A stretch of 64,000 nt of DNA from Prorocentrum cordatum. Lineage: Eukaryota > Sar > Dinophyceae > Prorocentrales > Prorocentraceae. Below, piece after piece: positions 1-8,060 of the stretch; position 1 is the first letter of the stretch; each line of letters starts with the position of its first letter. The translations under genes were made by a program, and so were the position numbers. Under the pieces are notes generated by a model. It was not told the DNA's origin and did not search any database. It was given only the letters and a program-made list of their open reading frames with translations. Where the stretch lies: NCBI GenBank assembly GCA_963575745.1, contig CAUYUJ010014615.1, positions 1 to 64,000 on the forward strand. The letters run 5' to 3'.

Positions 1-35
1 GGCCTGGAGGGCCCTGGGCTGAGGGCGGAGGCCCT

Positions 36-155
36 GGAGGGCCTCCGCCCTCAGAATGCTTCAAAGCAGTGCCGCGGCACTGCTTTGAAGCACCCAGGTG
101 CTTCAAAGCAGTGCCCCGGCACTGCTTTGAAGCATTCTGAGGGCGGAGGCCCTCC
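36..155. repeat. Left end: nested double palindrome
   Basis: Two 36-bp palindromes stand side by side. The one at 57-92 is perfect; the one at 99-134 is perfect apart from its central CC. Together they sit inside a perfect 38-bp inverted repeat (36-73 with 118-155) that continues outward into GC-rich sequence ending GGAGGG. The same 17-nt half-arm therefore occurs four times in alternating orientation, so the segment could fold as one long hairpin or as two small ones. The core matches the palindromes at 8177-8239. Confidence 0.9.
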
Positions 156-212
156 AGGGAGGCGCGAGGATCGCAGGGACCGAGGGAGGCCCTCCAGGGA
201 GGCGTTCGTCTC

Positions 213-227
213 GCCATCTGGCTCAAC
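213..227 (+). promoter_or_regulatory. Possible truncated spliced-leader relict
   Basis: GCCATCTGGCTCAAC resembles the 3' part of the dinoflagellate spliced leader (GCCATTTTGGCTCAAG) with one base missing and two substitutions. It lies 71 bases upstream of the first ATG of the next gene. Loss of the leading CCGTAG is known in leader relicts of retroposed dinoflagellate genes, because that AG serves as the new acceptor. The match is short and could be chance. Confidence 0.35.
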
Positions 228-298
228 CGCGCGCGGCCCCACTGCCCGCACCTCCGCCTTGCCCCGCAGTTGCGGCCGTGTCCAGCGCAGTAGCACAC

Positions 299-1444
299 AT
301 GCCGACTTCGAGCGAATGGAGCCCTGTGTGCGTTGAGAAGGTCTTGTGCATCCGTGGAGGTTGGCTTGCGCAGACCACCCCCATCCCCGAAAAGGATGTC
401 AAGGTGCTCCACGCAGGGCCCCTCGGAGAGATAAGCTTCGTGCACGTGAACATGCAAAAGGCTTGGCTGCTCAAGGTGTGCGCCAAAGGTAAACCGACCG
501 CAGGGGCCTTGAAGGCCTCCAAGGCCTGGGACGCGCTGAAGAAAGAACTCGCGAAGCAGGGCGGCGCCGCAGTTGCGGACGAGGAGAGCGACGGCGACGC
601 GGGGGACGAAGCAGATGGCCCCATGTCGGCCCTGGTCAGCTCCACGGACGCCACGAAGAAGCAGGCAGCGACCCCGACCAGCGCCAAGAAGCAGAAGACT
701 GGAACGCGTGCGGCGACTACTGGCCTGCCCAGGGGCGAGGCCGTGGAGTCGGCCATAGCCACTGTGCACTCCGTACAGAAGCCCGCAAAGAGCCCCATGA
801 AGTTTCCGCACGACACGGCCGTTCGAAACGTGCGGGTGGCCAGCTTCAAGCGGAGGACGTTGTGGCTGGACGCTGCAGACCTTGGGTGGCTGATCGACAT
901 GATCGTGGACTACGTGAGCCTCGGCGGTGTCCCCGACATCGACGACGGCGACAAGGACGAGGCCGCAGTGGCGGACAGGGACTGGGCAACGGCGGTTGAC
1001 CCTGCCACCCCGCTGGCGAAGCAAAAGGAGGTCGACTCCCCCGTGGCGCAGGGGAGCGGCTCTGGCTTCACCGTCGTTTGGGACTTCAAGGGCGCTTGGG
1101 TCGCGACCATCACGCGAGAGTGTGCCAACATGGGCAAAAGGATCGAGATGGATGTGAAGAAACTTACAAAGAAGAAGTGGCAGTCGGCGCAGTCGGTGAA
1201 GGGCTACGACTACGAGTGGGAGGGCATGACGCAGCACCAGCGCAAGCAAGCGGCTCTGATTACCTCGAGCTCCAAATCCCCAATCTGTTCGACTGAGGCC
1301 CGAAGCCGTATGGGCCGCAGTTGCGGTGGGGCTACTGAGTGCCCGCAGTTGCGGGGTGGCTGGGTGCGCGTGAACACGCGGAGGGCGAGGCGGTGTGAGG
1401 AGGCAGGCGGAAGGTTTAGGGTGTTCCACGGGTGCTCGCCTTAG
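299..1444 (+). CDS. Hypothetical 381-aa protein of the element
   Basis: I do not recognise the family. The first ATG in frame is at 299; the frame is open further upstream only from a GTG at 278. The protein has a hydrophilic linker at about residues 95-165 with an acidic patch followed by a KKQKTGTR-type basic patch. A more globular part follows (about 170-340), with aromatic-rich stretches such as VVWDFKGAWVATI and a lysine cluster KKLTKKKW. Three 12-mer motifs fall inside the frame (567, 1315, 1343) plus one variant (963). The last about 50 residues, after 1294, are basic, low in quality and carry two motif copies, so the functional end may be earlier. It is the first of the plus-strand genes and could be a DNA-binding accessory protein, but that is only a guess from charge and position. 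Confidence 0.5.
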   Translation: MPTSSEWSPVCVEKVLCIRGGWLAQTTPIPEKDVKVLHAGPLGEISFVHVNMQKAWLLKVCAKGKPTAGALKASKAWDALKKELAKQGGAAVADEESDGDAGDEADGPMSALVSSTDATKKQAATPTSAKKQKTGTRAATTGLPRGEAVESAIATVHSVQKPAKSPMKFPHDTAVRNVRVASFKRRTLWLDAADLGWLIDMIVDYVSLGGVPDIDDGDKDEAAVADRDWATAVDPATPLAKQKEVDSPVAQGSGSGFTVVWDFKGAWVATITRECANMGKRIEMDVKKLTKKKWQSAQSVKGYDYEWEGMTQHQRKQAALITSSSKSPICSTEARSRMGRSCGGATECPQLRGGWVRVNTRRARRCEEAGGRFRVFHGCSP

Positions 1445-1670
1445 TGCGCCAACTTGTGTGGGCGAGCGTTTTTCTTAGAGAAGCATGGAGTGAAGCATCG
1501 AAACCCTGTGCGCGCGATGATTGGGGCTTCCGCGCGTGCGTTGTTGAAAAGTACCTCCTTCTTCGCCCCACCGCATCGTCTTCAGTTGCTCCTCCCTCCT
1601 CCCCTCCCTCTTCCTAGTTCTGTAGCCCGCAGCCGAGTGCCCGGCCCGAGTCGTTCGCACGCGACCGCTC
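1445..1670 (+). promoter_or_regulatory. Intergenic pyrimidine tract with likely trans-splice acceptor
   Basis: A tract rich in CTC and TCC runs from about 1556 to 1615 and is followed by AG at 1616-1617 and TGTAG at 1621-1625. The ATG at 1671 is the next start. Dinoflagellate mRNAs receive a spliced leader at such pyrimidine-tract plus AG sites. The TGTAGCC at 1621 resembles the start of the leader (CCGTAGCC), but the rest does not match. Confidence 0.45.
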
Positions 1671-2186
1671 ATGGATGTTCCCGTGGGGCGGACATGGTAT
1701 GGCGAGGAGGACGGAACGCATTTCGAGGTGGAGTGGCTCCATTACGACAGCGGCTGCGCACCGAGGAAAACGAAGTATGGCACCACTGGGCTCGCCAACA
1801 TCTTGAGCCGCAGTAGCGGCGTTCCGTGCCCCAAGAAGATAAAGGTGCACGCATGTGCGGATTTTCCGTGCCTAGCGAAGTGGCCCGCGTCGCAGTGCGG
1901 CATTGTTGAGCCGCCTCGCTTTCATTTGCGGCCGTCTGCTTGGCGACCGGGCGCGACGCCACCCCCCGCAGTTGCGGCTCCAGGCGGCGCCGCAGTTGCG
2001 GCTCCCTCGGCCCCTGCACACATAGCACCAGCAACACCAGCAGAACTCGCAGCTCCTGCGCAAGAAGGACACGCAGCTCCAGCACCAGTAGCACCCGCAG
2101 AACCCAAACCTCCAGCAGCCCCTGTGCCCGAAGCACCCGCAGCAGCAGTCCCTCCAGCTCCTCCAGGTGGACCGCAATTGCGTTGA
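1671..2186 (+). CDS. N-terminal reading frame with Pro/Ala linker (likely front of the transposase gene)
   Basis: The frame starts at a true ATG 46 bases after a likely splice acceptor. Residues 1 to about 85 look globular, with several cysteines and tryptophans (GRTWYGEEDG, EVEWLHYDSGC, CADFPCLAKW); the family is unknown. Residues 90-170 are almost only Pro, Ala, Val and Glu, a flexible linker. The frame stops at a 12-mer variant (CCGCAATTGCGT at 2172). The linker character continues in another frame to a TAG at 2383-2385 and then, in that same frame, straight into the transposase. I infer that this was one gene, now split by one frameshift near 2170-2186 and one stop; a small intron is the alternative. 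Confidence 0.45.
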   Translation: MDVPVGRTWYGEEDGTHFEVEWLHYDSGCAPRKTKYGTTGLANILSRSSGVPCPKKIKVHACADFPCLAKWPASQCGIVEPPRFHLRPSAWRPGATPPPAVAAPGGAAVAAPSAPAHIAPATPAELAAPAQEGHAAPAPVAPAEPKPPAAPVPEAPAAAVPPAPPGGPQLR

Positions 2187-2454
2187 AGCTCCTGAGGGAG
2201 TGGAAGCGGACAAAGACACACCACTTCCAGCACGCTTGCCACCAGCGCGGCCGCTGCCAGAGAACTGGTCGAAGACGCAGGTCGCATTCTTCCCGTGCCC
2301 AGACCCAAAGGCTGCAGCACGAGTTGCGGCGCCTGTTGGCGACGCCTTGCGGCCACGAGTCGCGGCGCCACCCCTGGCGCCATAGAAAGGTGTACCTGTG
2401 GAAGACGCGCCAAAGATCCAGGCCGCAGTGGCGGCGACGGTGCCTGACCGCGCG
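2187..2454 (+). pseudogene. Continuation of linker in shifted frame, ended by TAG
   Basis: In the frame that leads into the transposase, 2167-2385 encodes more linker-like sequence rich in Pro, Ala and Val (PARLPPARPLPENW), then TAG at 2383-2385, then an uninterrupted path to 5730. No pyrimidine tract or acceptor-like site is visible here, unlike the gaps before 1671 and 6075. That argues against a separate transcript start for the transposase. One 12-mer variant lies at 2423. Confidence 0.4.
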
Positions 2455-5400
2455 ATGGCTCTCCTGAGGCAGATTCTGTCCGAGAATTCCTACATAGGGT
2501 ATTCAGCTTTCATGCTGTTTGCCTTGCGGTTCGGGCGTCAACCTTACGTGTGGGAAGGCGAGAACCGCAAGGACCTCCTTGTCTTCTACATGCCTTGGGC
2601 AAAGGAGAAGTGCACTGAGCCATGCGCCGTCGACGGCGTGGCGTGCGTACTCGCCGCTGCTGAGGATCTGTTCGGGGAATGGACAACGGTGGAACTCAGG
2701 CCCGTGACTCCCGAGAACCCACTCCATGAGGTGCGCCACTGGGTGGCCGCAGTTGCGGTGGGTGGCGTGTGCTCTGAGGGGGCGGACGCGTTGAACAGGT
2801 TCTACGGTCCTCTGGGACAATGGGTCCTAGGGACTGTTTGCGATGGAAACTGCGGCATTGACCTTATGGCGATGATGTTGCAGAAACCGCAAAATGCCGA
2901 GACGCGCAAATGGCTTCGGGAGGAACTGTACGATTTCGGGGTGCGCCGCTGGGACGAACCGTGGTTGCACGACATGCTCGTTGTCACGCAGGAACTAACC
3001 TTGGAGGAGGTGCGGGCGTACCGCAGTTGCGGGGCCAGCGGCCCTGCTGGACCCATGGTCCTGCACGACTCCGAGGGCGAGGGCGAACCAGCAGAGGCGC
3101 CGAGAGAGGCGAGCGCGCCACGCCCCGCTCTCATGGCGGCGTTAGAGTGGCAGACGGGCGTGCAGGACATGGGTATATTGCTTGCCATGGCTGAGGCTAT
3201 GCCCGAGGCGTTGCAGGAGGAGCAGATCAGGGCGCACGCACTGGCCAGCGCACGCCCAAAACCCGAAGTTGCGGAACAGAAGCGGCGCGTGTGCCCGCAC
3301 ATGCTCAGAGACCGCGAACTGGTTTGCAAAGACCTGGAGGCGCACGCACGCAGTTGTGGTTGGATGGGCGAGGGCGTTCTGCCACGGAATTCAATCGCGT
3401 CTTTTTGCGAGCGGTTCACGTGGCCGAAGGGCATGGGGGTCGTCCAGCAGCGCCAGGCCGTCTCCAAGTGGTTTCAAAACTGGCGCACACAAGGTGGACA
3501 TGGCACGGCGGGCGTGCATGGCCGACGCCGCGCGCGGGGCAACCAAGGGCGCCCGAACAAGGCTCCATGGCTGGAAGCCGCTCTGTACGAGTGGTGGTCC
3601 CACATGAGGTACTCCGTGGACTGGAAGGCGGTGGCCAAGCGAACCGCAGTTGCGGAGGAGAGGCCCAAGATGTTGGCCAGGTTCTCCCAATCCCTGCTGG
3701 TTACGAAGGCGAAGCAACTCGTCGCGGACTACTGCGTGGAGACAATGAAGCGGGGAGGCAAACCGATGGTGCCGCAGTTGCGGCCTCGGTGGTGGGTGAA
3801 GTGGCGGCGCTCCTACGGCCTGAGCATGAAGAAGCCGAACCGCAAGTACAAGGTGCCAAAATGGTTGCTCCAATCTCGTTTTGAGACTATGATCTTGAAC
3901 GTGGCCAGGGTCCGCGCAGCTGCAGAGGAGCTTCTGGGGTACGACCCGCACATCCTGAACTGGGACCAGTCGCCCTTTCACCACAACGAGTCGTCGTCGG
4001 CCTCGAAGCCGACCTTGGCTGTGAAGGGTGGCATTGTCCCGCTTGTCGAGGCGCATGACGACAGCAGGGCTCGGTGGACAGCGAACCTGACGGTGTCGAG
4101 CGACGCGGAGGACATCCGCAGTTGCGGACCACCGCCGGCGGAGCTAATGTTCAAGGGGGGATCTGTCATCGCTGAGGGCTTGGCCGCACATGCCCGCAGT
4201 CGCGGCTATCCGTCTTGGGTGAGCACGGCGACGTCCGAGAAGGGGTCCTACCGCGCAGACGACGTTGTATCATTCTTGCAGCGGCACTTGCGGGCCTGGC
4301 CCGACGACCCGCAGTTGCGGGGAAAGTGGCGCATCCTCATGGCCGACGACCATTCCCCGCACAAAGCAGACGCTGTGCGGAGACTCGCCTGGCAGCGCGG
4401 CTACGTGCTGATCATTCGCGGCGGGGGGGCGACCGCAGTTGCGCAGCCCGTGGACACGGACTTGAACCAGCACGTGAAGCGCCGGTACATTGCCCTCGAG
4501 ACCAAAGCGCTGGTGCAGCAAATGGCGTTGGGGAAGCACGTGCCGCAGTTGCGGCGTTCCGATTGCGCCGACTTGATGCTGTCAGTGTTGGAGAATGTGC
4601 ACTTGCACTTGGACGCCGCGAAAGGTTTCCTGAAAGTGGGAATTCGAGCGCCCTTCGACAAGTCAGGAGATCTCGAGATTTGCCGAGAGGCGGCGGAACT
4701 CTGGGAAGCAGGGGGGCTGCGAGCAAAAGTGGACACCGCAGTCGCGGAGGTGAGGGAAGAATGCGAGCAGAAACGTTTGAAATGGTCCTACAATGACGTG
4801 CTGCGTCTCATACACGAATACGAGAAACACGACGCCACAGATTCCGTGTTGGAGAAGCTCGGCGACGAAGCGCTAGGCCAGGAGCCAGGCCACGAGGAGG
4901 GCGATGAGGAGGGCGGGGAGGAGGAGGAGGAGGAGGTGCACGAGGAGCACGAGGAGGACGAAGAGCAAGAGGAGGCCTCGTGGGCCGAGGCTCTTGCGGA
5001 ACAGTGCGATGCCGCAGTTGCGGCACCTGGGCCTCAAGGATCCTCGGTATCCATGGACTGCGTGGTCGACGCAGAGGCGGCCGAGCAGGTGGCAGTGGCG
5101 ACGTCCTTGGCAGAAACGCTCCGCGAGGCGGAAGATATGCTGCGCCAAGTGGGCATGGAGAAACTAGCGCAGGATTGCCGACAGCAACAACACAAACAAA
5201 AGAAGCGGTTGAGAGAGCTGGCGCGGGAGGACAACGAGGTCCTACGAGCGTTGACTGCCCAGCGAGACCACGAAGCCGCAGTGGTGGCGAAAAAGCGGCG
5301 CCTGGCTCTGGAAGCGAACGACAGGACGAAGGCGTTGCACGATCTCAAGAAGCAGATTCGAGAGGCCGAGGCCGCCTTGAGGGCAAAGAAGGAGGCCGCA

Positions 5401-5730
5401 GTTGCGGTGGAAACGGCTTTGGCTAACAAACACGCCCTAGCGCAGTGGAATCCCGAGGAGTTCAAGATCAAGAAAAACAGGATGGCAGCTCTGGATCGCC
5501 TGGCTCGCGGAAAAGGCGTCCTCTCAGACGAGCAGAGGGGGGAGTGGGCATGGTTCAAGACGCATTGGGACGAGGAGATGTGCAAGCAGCACAAGGAGCA
5601 ATGGCCGCTCACGTTTGCTGGGTGGCTGCAAAAAGTCGCGAACGACGCGGCGTCTGGGAACCGTTCGGCGCTGTCGCAGTTCGTGCATTCGGAAACAGTG
5701 AGAACCCTGGAGGGCAAATGGCGCTGGTAA
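2455..5730 (+). CDS. Pogo/Tc1-like DDD transposase with OTU-like N-terminus
   Basis: The 1091-aa frame is counted from the first in-frame ATG; upstream only a GTG at 2398 is open. Transposase signs: a CENP-B/Tigger-type DNA-binding segment at about residues 443-470 (RPRWWVKWRRSYGLSMKK); first acidic residue D504 in ILNWDQSPFHHNE; second D631 in ILMADDHSPHKA; third D667 in QPVDTDLNQHVKRRY, the QPxD block of pogo/Tigger proteins. Thirty-five residues separate D631 and D667, giving a DD35D spacing. Near residues 130-133 the motif CDGNC resembles the catalytic box of OTU cysteine proteases, but the rest of that fold is not evident. After about residue 810 come an acidic run and a long charged coiled coil ending in an aromatic tail. 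About a dozen 12-mer motifs lie in all three frames, one directly before QPVD. It would cut and join the element's ends in the nucleus. Fold and triad are confident; OTU is tentative. Confidence 0.8.
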   Translation: MALLRQILSENSYIGYSAFMLFALRFGRQPYVWEGENRKDLLVFYMPWAKEKCTEPCAVDGVACVLAAAEDLFGEWTTVELRPVTPENPLHEVRHWVAAVAVGGVCSEGADALNRFYGPLGQWVLGTVCDGNCGIDLMAMMLQKPQNAETRKWLREELYDFGVRRWDEPWLHDMLVVTQELTLEEVRAYRSCGASGPAGPMVLHDSEGEGEPAEAPREASAPRPALMAALEWQTGVQDMGILLAMAEAMPEALQEEQIRAHALASARPKPEVAEQKRRVCPHMLRDRELVCKDLEAHARSCGWMGEGVLPRNSIASFCERFTWPKGMGVVQQRQAVSKWFQNWRTQGGHGTAGVHGRRRARGNQGRPNKAPWLEAALYEWWSHMRYSVDWKAVAKRTAVAEERPKMLARFSQSLLVTKAKQLVADYCVETMKRGGKPMVPQLRPRWWVKWRRSYGLSMKKPNRKYKVPKWLLQSRFETMILNVARVRAAAEELLGYDPHILNWDQSPFHHNESSSASKPTLAVKGGIVPLVEAHDDSRARWTANLTVSSDAEDIRSCGPPPAELMFKGGSVIAEGLAAHARSRGYPSWVSTATSEKGSYRADDVVSFLQRHLRAWPDDPQLRGKWRILMADDHSPHKADAVRRLAWQRGYVLIIRGGGATAVAQPVDTDLNQHVKRRYIALETKALVQQMALGKHVPQLRRSDCADLMLSVLENVHLHLDAAKGFLKVGIRAPFDKSGDLEICREAAELWEAGGLRAKVDTAVAEVREECEQKRLKWSYNDVLRLIHEYEKHDATDSVLEKLGDEALGQEPGHEEGDEEGGEEEEEEVHEEHEEDEEQEEASWAEALAEQCDAAVAAPGPQGSSVSMDCVVDAEAAEQVAVATSLAETLREAEDMLRQVGMEKLAQDCRQQQHKQKKRLRELAREDNEVLRALTAQRDHEAAVVAKKRRLALEANDRTKALHDLKKQIREAEAALRAKKEAAVAVETALANKHALAQWNPEEFKIKKNRMAALDRLARGKGVLSDEQRGEWAWFKTHWDEEMCKQHKEQWPLTFAGWLQKVANDAASGNRSALSQFVHSETVRTLEGKWRW

Positions 5731-6074
5731 TCCCAGCCCTAGCGTGATGCAGGCCGCAGTTGCGGACCCACAGGAAGTCCAGAGGGAAGTTGTTTTTCCA
5801 AGCGGCTCCCGCGCGGGCAGGAGATGAGGCAAAACCGCAGTTGCGGTCTTCCTGCTGCTGTGAAAATAATCCTTTCACAGTCCCTTGCAATCGTCGCCCT
5901 CCTTCTGCTTCTCCGCCAGTCCATTTGTTGTTCTTTCGGTTCCTTTGAGTCCTCGCCCTCCTTCTGCCACTCCTCGAATCCTCTTTGTCTCCTCCCTCCA
6001 TCCGACCCCATGCCCATTCACGATCCATTTCCGTAGCCACCGTGGCTCGAGGTGGCGCACGCGAAGACGCAAGC
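5731..6074 (+). promoter_or_regulatory. Intergenic tract with splice acceptor and spliced-leader-like 21-mer
   Basis: Two exact 12-mers (5754, 5835) follow the transposase stop. A pyrimidine-rich stretch runs from about 5880 to 6030, ending TTTCCGTAG at 6028-6036. The 21 bases 6031-6051 match the dinoflagellate spliced leader at 17 positions: CCGTAGCCA and TGGCTC are intact, with changes at bases 10-12 and 19. The ATG at 6075 follows 23 bases later. Either a leader relict kept from a retroposed mRNA supplies the AG acceptor, or the similarity is partly chance; the combined arrangement supports 6075 as the start of the next gene. Confidence 0.55.
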
Positions 6075-8060
6075 ATGTGGCCGCCCGCGCGCCCGAGCGC
6101 ATCCTCAGGGAGTATGGACCGTGGACTTCGATTCGCCAGAACGGTGTTCATCCACAACGCTGAGGAGGAGGAGGGAGGCAAAGACGAGGAAGCCGCAGTT
6201 GCGGATGATGACGACGACCAGCGGACGCAAGATGGCGACAGCACCGTCGCGTCCTCGGCTGCCTCCGCTGACGAGGCTGAGTCCCGGGGAGGTGCGGGAG
6301 CCGCAGTTGCGGCAGCACATGACTCCTACATGCCGAGAGTGTTGTCGTCGCGGAGAACCTGGAAACGGGTGCCCATCATCGAGACAAGCAATCTGTCGGA
6401 AAAACAAAGAGCTCTTGTCGACGCATGGGAGGAGAAAACGGAGTTCGAAGCGGGACGGGTCGGCTTCTACGTGGCCAACTTCGGAGGGACTGCAGCTAGA
6501 CCCACGCAACGCGCGGACGAGTGGGCGCAGCTCCGCGCGAACCCTGCCCAGATCATCGCCCTCTGCGAGTGCGACGACGAGACCTGCGCGGTACTCAGTG
6601 GGGAGCACGACGCGAGGGACAGTGCAGCCGCAGTTGCGGACGATAGGTTTCGGAGTCGGACTCAATACAACTACCTGTGCGTTAAGGGCGGCGAGCCATC
6701 AGGGACCCTCCTTGTTGGCATGAGGGACCGCAGTGGCGGCCACATTGAACACGTAGACTTTGCGAGACTCTTCCACAAGCAGGAGAAGTCCAAAACGAAG
6801 AAGAAGAAGAAACAGTCCGCAGTTGCGGAGGCTCCTGCGCCAAAGCTGCACAACAAGTACTCCAGGGCGATGGTGGTGCGCGTCCACCTGGACCAGGCCG
6901 TGCCCCATTTGGGGGGCTCCTTCAACGTCATGGCGGTGCACGTCCACCACAGCTTGGCCAACCAAGACTGGGGCGTCACGAAGCTCCATGAGTTCTACAA
7001 CTGGTTCGTCGCCTACGTCAGGGAATGGGACGTGAAGGTCTGCATGGGGGACTTCAACATGTGCATGTTCCAGCTTGTGTCCTGGTGCCGCAATTGCGGC
7101 CTGACTGTGGACGTCGCCGCGTGGACCCCCTGGAAGACAGCAGGCGGCCAGCCCAGGGCAGACAGCATGGCGATTTTGTTCATAAACTGTCCTGGGCAGT
7201 ACAAGCTTCACCATGGCCTGAGTGTTCTGCACGACCGTGAGGGCGGATTCTTGACGACCCAGCATGATCCGTCTTTCCCTGTCTTCGACTACACGAATGG
7301 CCCTGGGAAGATGCTTCAGACTTACGTGCCCAAGGCTGAGCCCGTTGAAAACAAGATGCGCGCCTTCCTGACGCCATCTGGCGAATCCTTGACCGCAGTT
7401 GCGGAGTTCGAGCAAAGGATGGCGCGCAGGGAACGCGACGATTGGGTGCGCCATCCCTTCAGAGTGAAGCAGGGCAACCTCGACGACAAGATATGGCATG
7501 GCGCCTTCGGCAGGGCGAGGCACGGAGCGCACTTCCCTCTGGTGGCTTTCACGCACAATACGTGCCGCAGGTCACCTGAAAGACTCGCCGCGAGGTTGGA
7601 ACGCAGGAAGGGCGGCAGGAAGGGCGGCAAGAAGGGCGGCAAGAAGGGCAGCTACGCGGACACCGCAGTTGCGGGGAAGGGCGTCCGACCCCAGATGGGA
7701 ACCGCAGTTGCGGGGAGAGACGCTGGGGCTGAGCGAGCTGGGAACACGCCACCGCCGCAAGCTGCCAACGGCGACGATGCGACCCCTTCTTGTGCCGCAG
7801 TGGCGGCTGGGTCCTGGGACGCCAGCGGCAGCGGCGCATGGGAGGCGCGCAGTCCCGCCACGAGATGGCAGGGCTGGTCCTGGTGGGACTGGAGCTCGAG
7901 CGAATGGGGCGCTGATGGCGCGCAGTGGTGGCCCTCTGATCATGCCGCAGTTGCGGACAATGCCCCTGAGGGCTCGCCTCCTCAGCGTGAAGTCGAGTGG
8001 GGCTCGAGCGGGCGACCTGCCGAGCGCCCTCCGTGGAGCTTCGAGGCGCAGCGTTGGTGA
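6075..8060 (+). CDS. Endonuclease/exonuclease/phosphatase-fold protein
   Basis: This 661-aa frame opens at the first ATG after the acceptor; further upstream it is open only from a TTG. EEP-superfamily landmarks appear in order: E165 in QIIALCECDDE, a strand with MAVHVHHS near residue 280, the signature GDFN at residues 325-328 (metal-binding D326, N328), and a late H486 in GAHFPLV, where the family usually has SDHxP. Such enzymes cleave phosphodiester bonds with Mg2+; in mobile elements they nick target DNA. An acidic N-terminus and a KTKKKKK run precede the core's second half. The C-terminal 140 residues hold four KGG repeats and a Trp-rich tail (WQGWSWWDW), likely nucleic-acid contacts. 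The late motif is altered, so activity is uncertain. It carries ten exact 12-mers. It may help transposition, or be a cargo gene. Confidence 0.7.
   Translation: MWPPARPSASSGSMDRGLRFARTVFIHNAEEEEGGKDEEAAVADDDDDQRTQDGDSTVASSAASADEAESRGGAGAAVAAAHDSYMPRVLSSRRTWKRVPIIETSNLSEKQRALVDAWEEKTEFEAGRVGFYVANFGGTAARPTQRADEWAQLRANPAQIIALCECDDETCAVLSGEHDARDSAAAVADDRFRSRTQYNYLCVKGGEPSGTLLVGMRDRSGGHIEHVDFARLFHKQEKSKTKKKKKQSAVAEAPAPKLHNKYSRAMVVRVHLDQAVPHLGGSFNVMAVHVHHSLANQDWGVTKLHEFYNWFVAYVREWDVKVCMGDFNMCMFQLVSWCRNCGLTVDVAAWTPWKTAGGQPRADSMAILFINCPGQYKLHHGLSVLHDREGGFLTTQHDPSFPVFDYTNGPGKMLQTYVPKAEPVENKMRAFLTPSGESLTAVAEFEQRMARRERDDWVRHPFRVKQGNLDDKIWHGAFGRARHGAHFPLVAFTHNTCRRSPERLAARLERRKGGRKGGKKGGKKGSYADTAVAGKGVRPQMGTAVAGRDAGAERAGNTPPPQAANGDDATPSCAAVAAGSWDASGSGAWEARSPATRWQGWSWWDWSSSEWGADGAQWWPSDHAAVADNAPEGSPPQREVEWGSSGRPAERPPWSFEAQRW

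Noticed and set aside
278-298. GTG start for the first gene (and GTG 2398, TTG 5985 for the next ones)
   Set aside because: Nuclear eukaryotic genes start at ATG; the first in-frame ATGs are at 299, 2455 and 6075.
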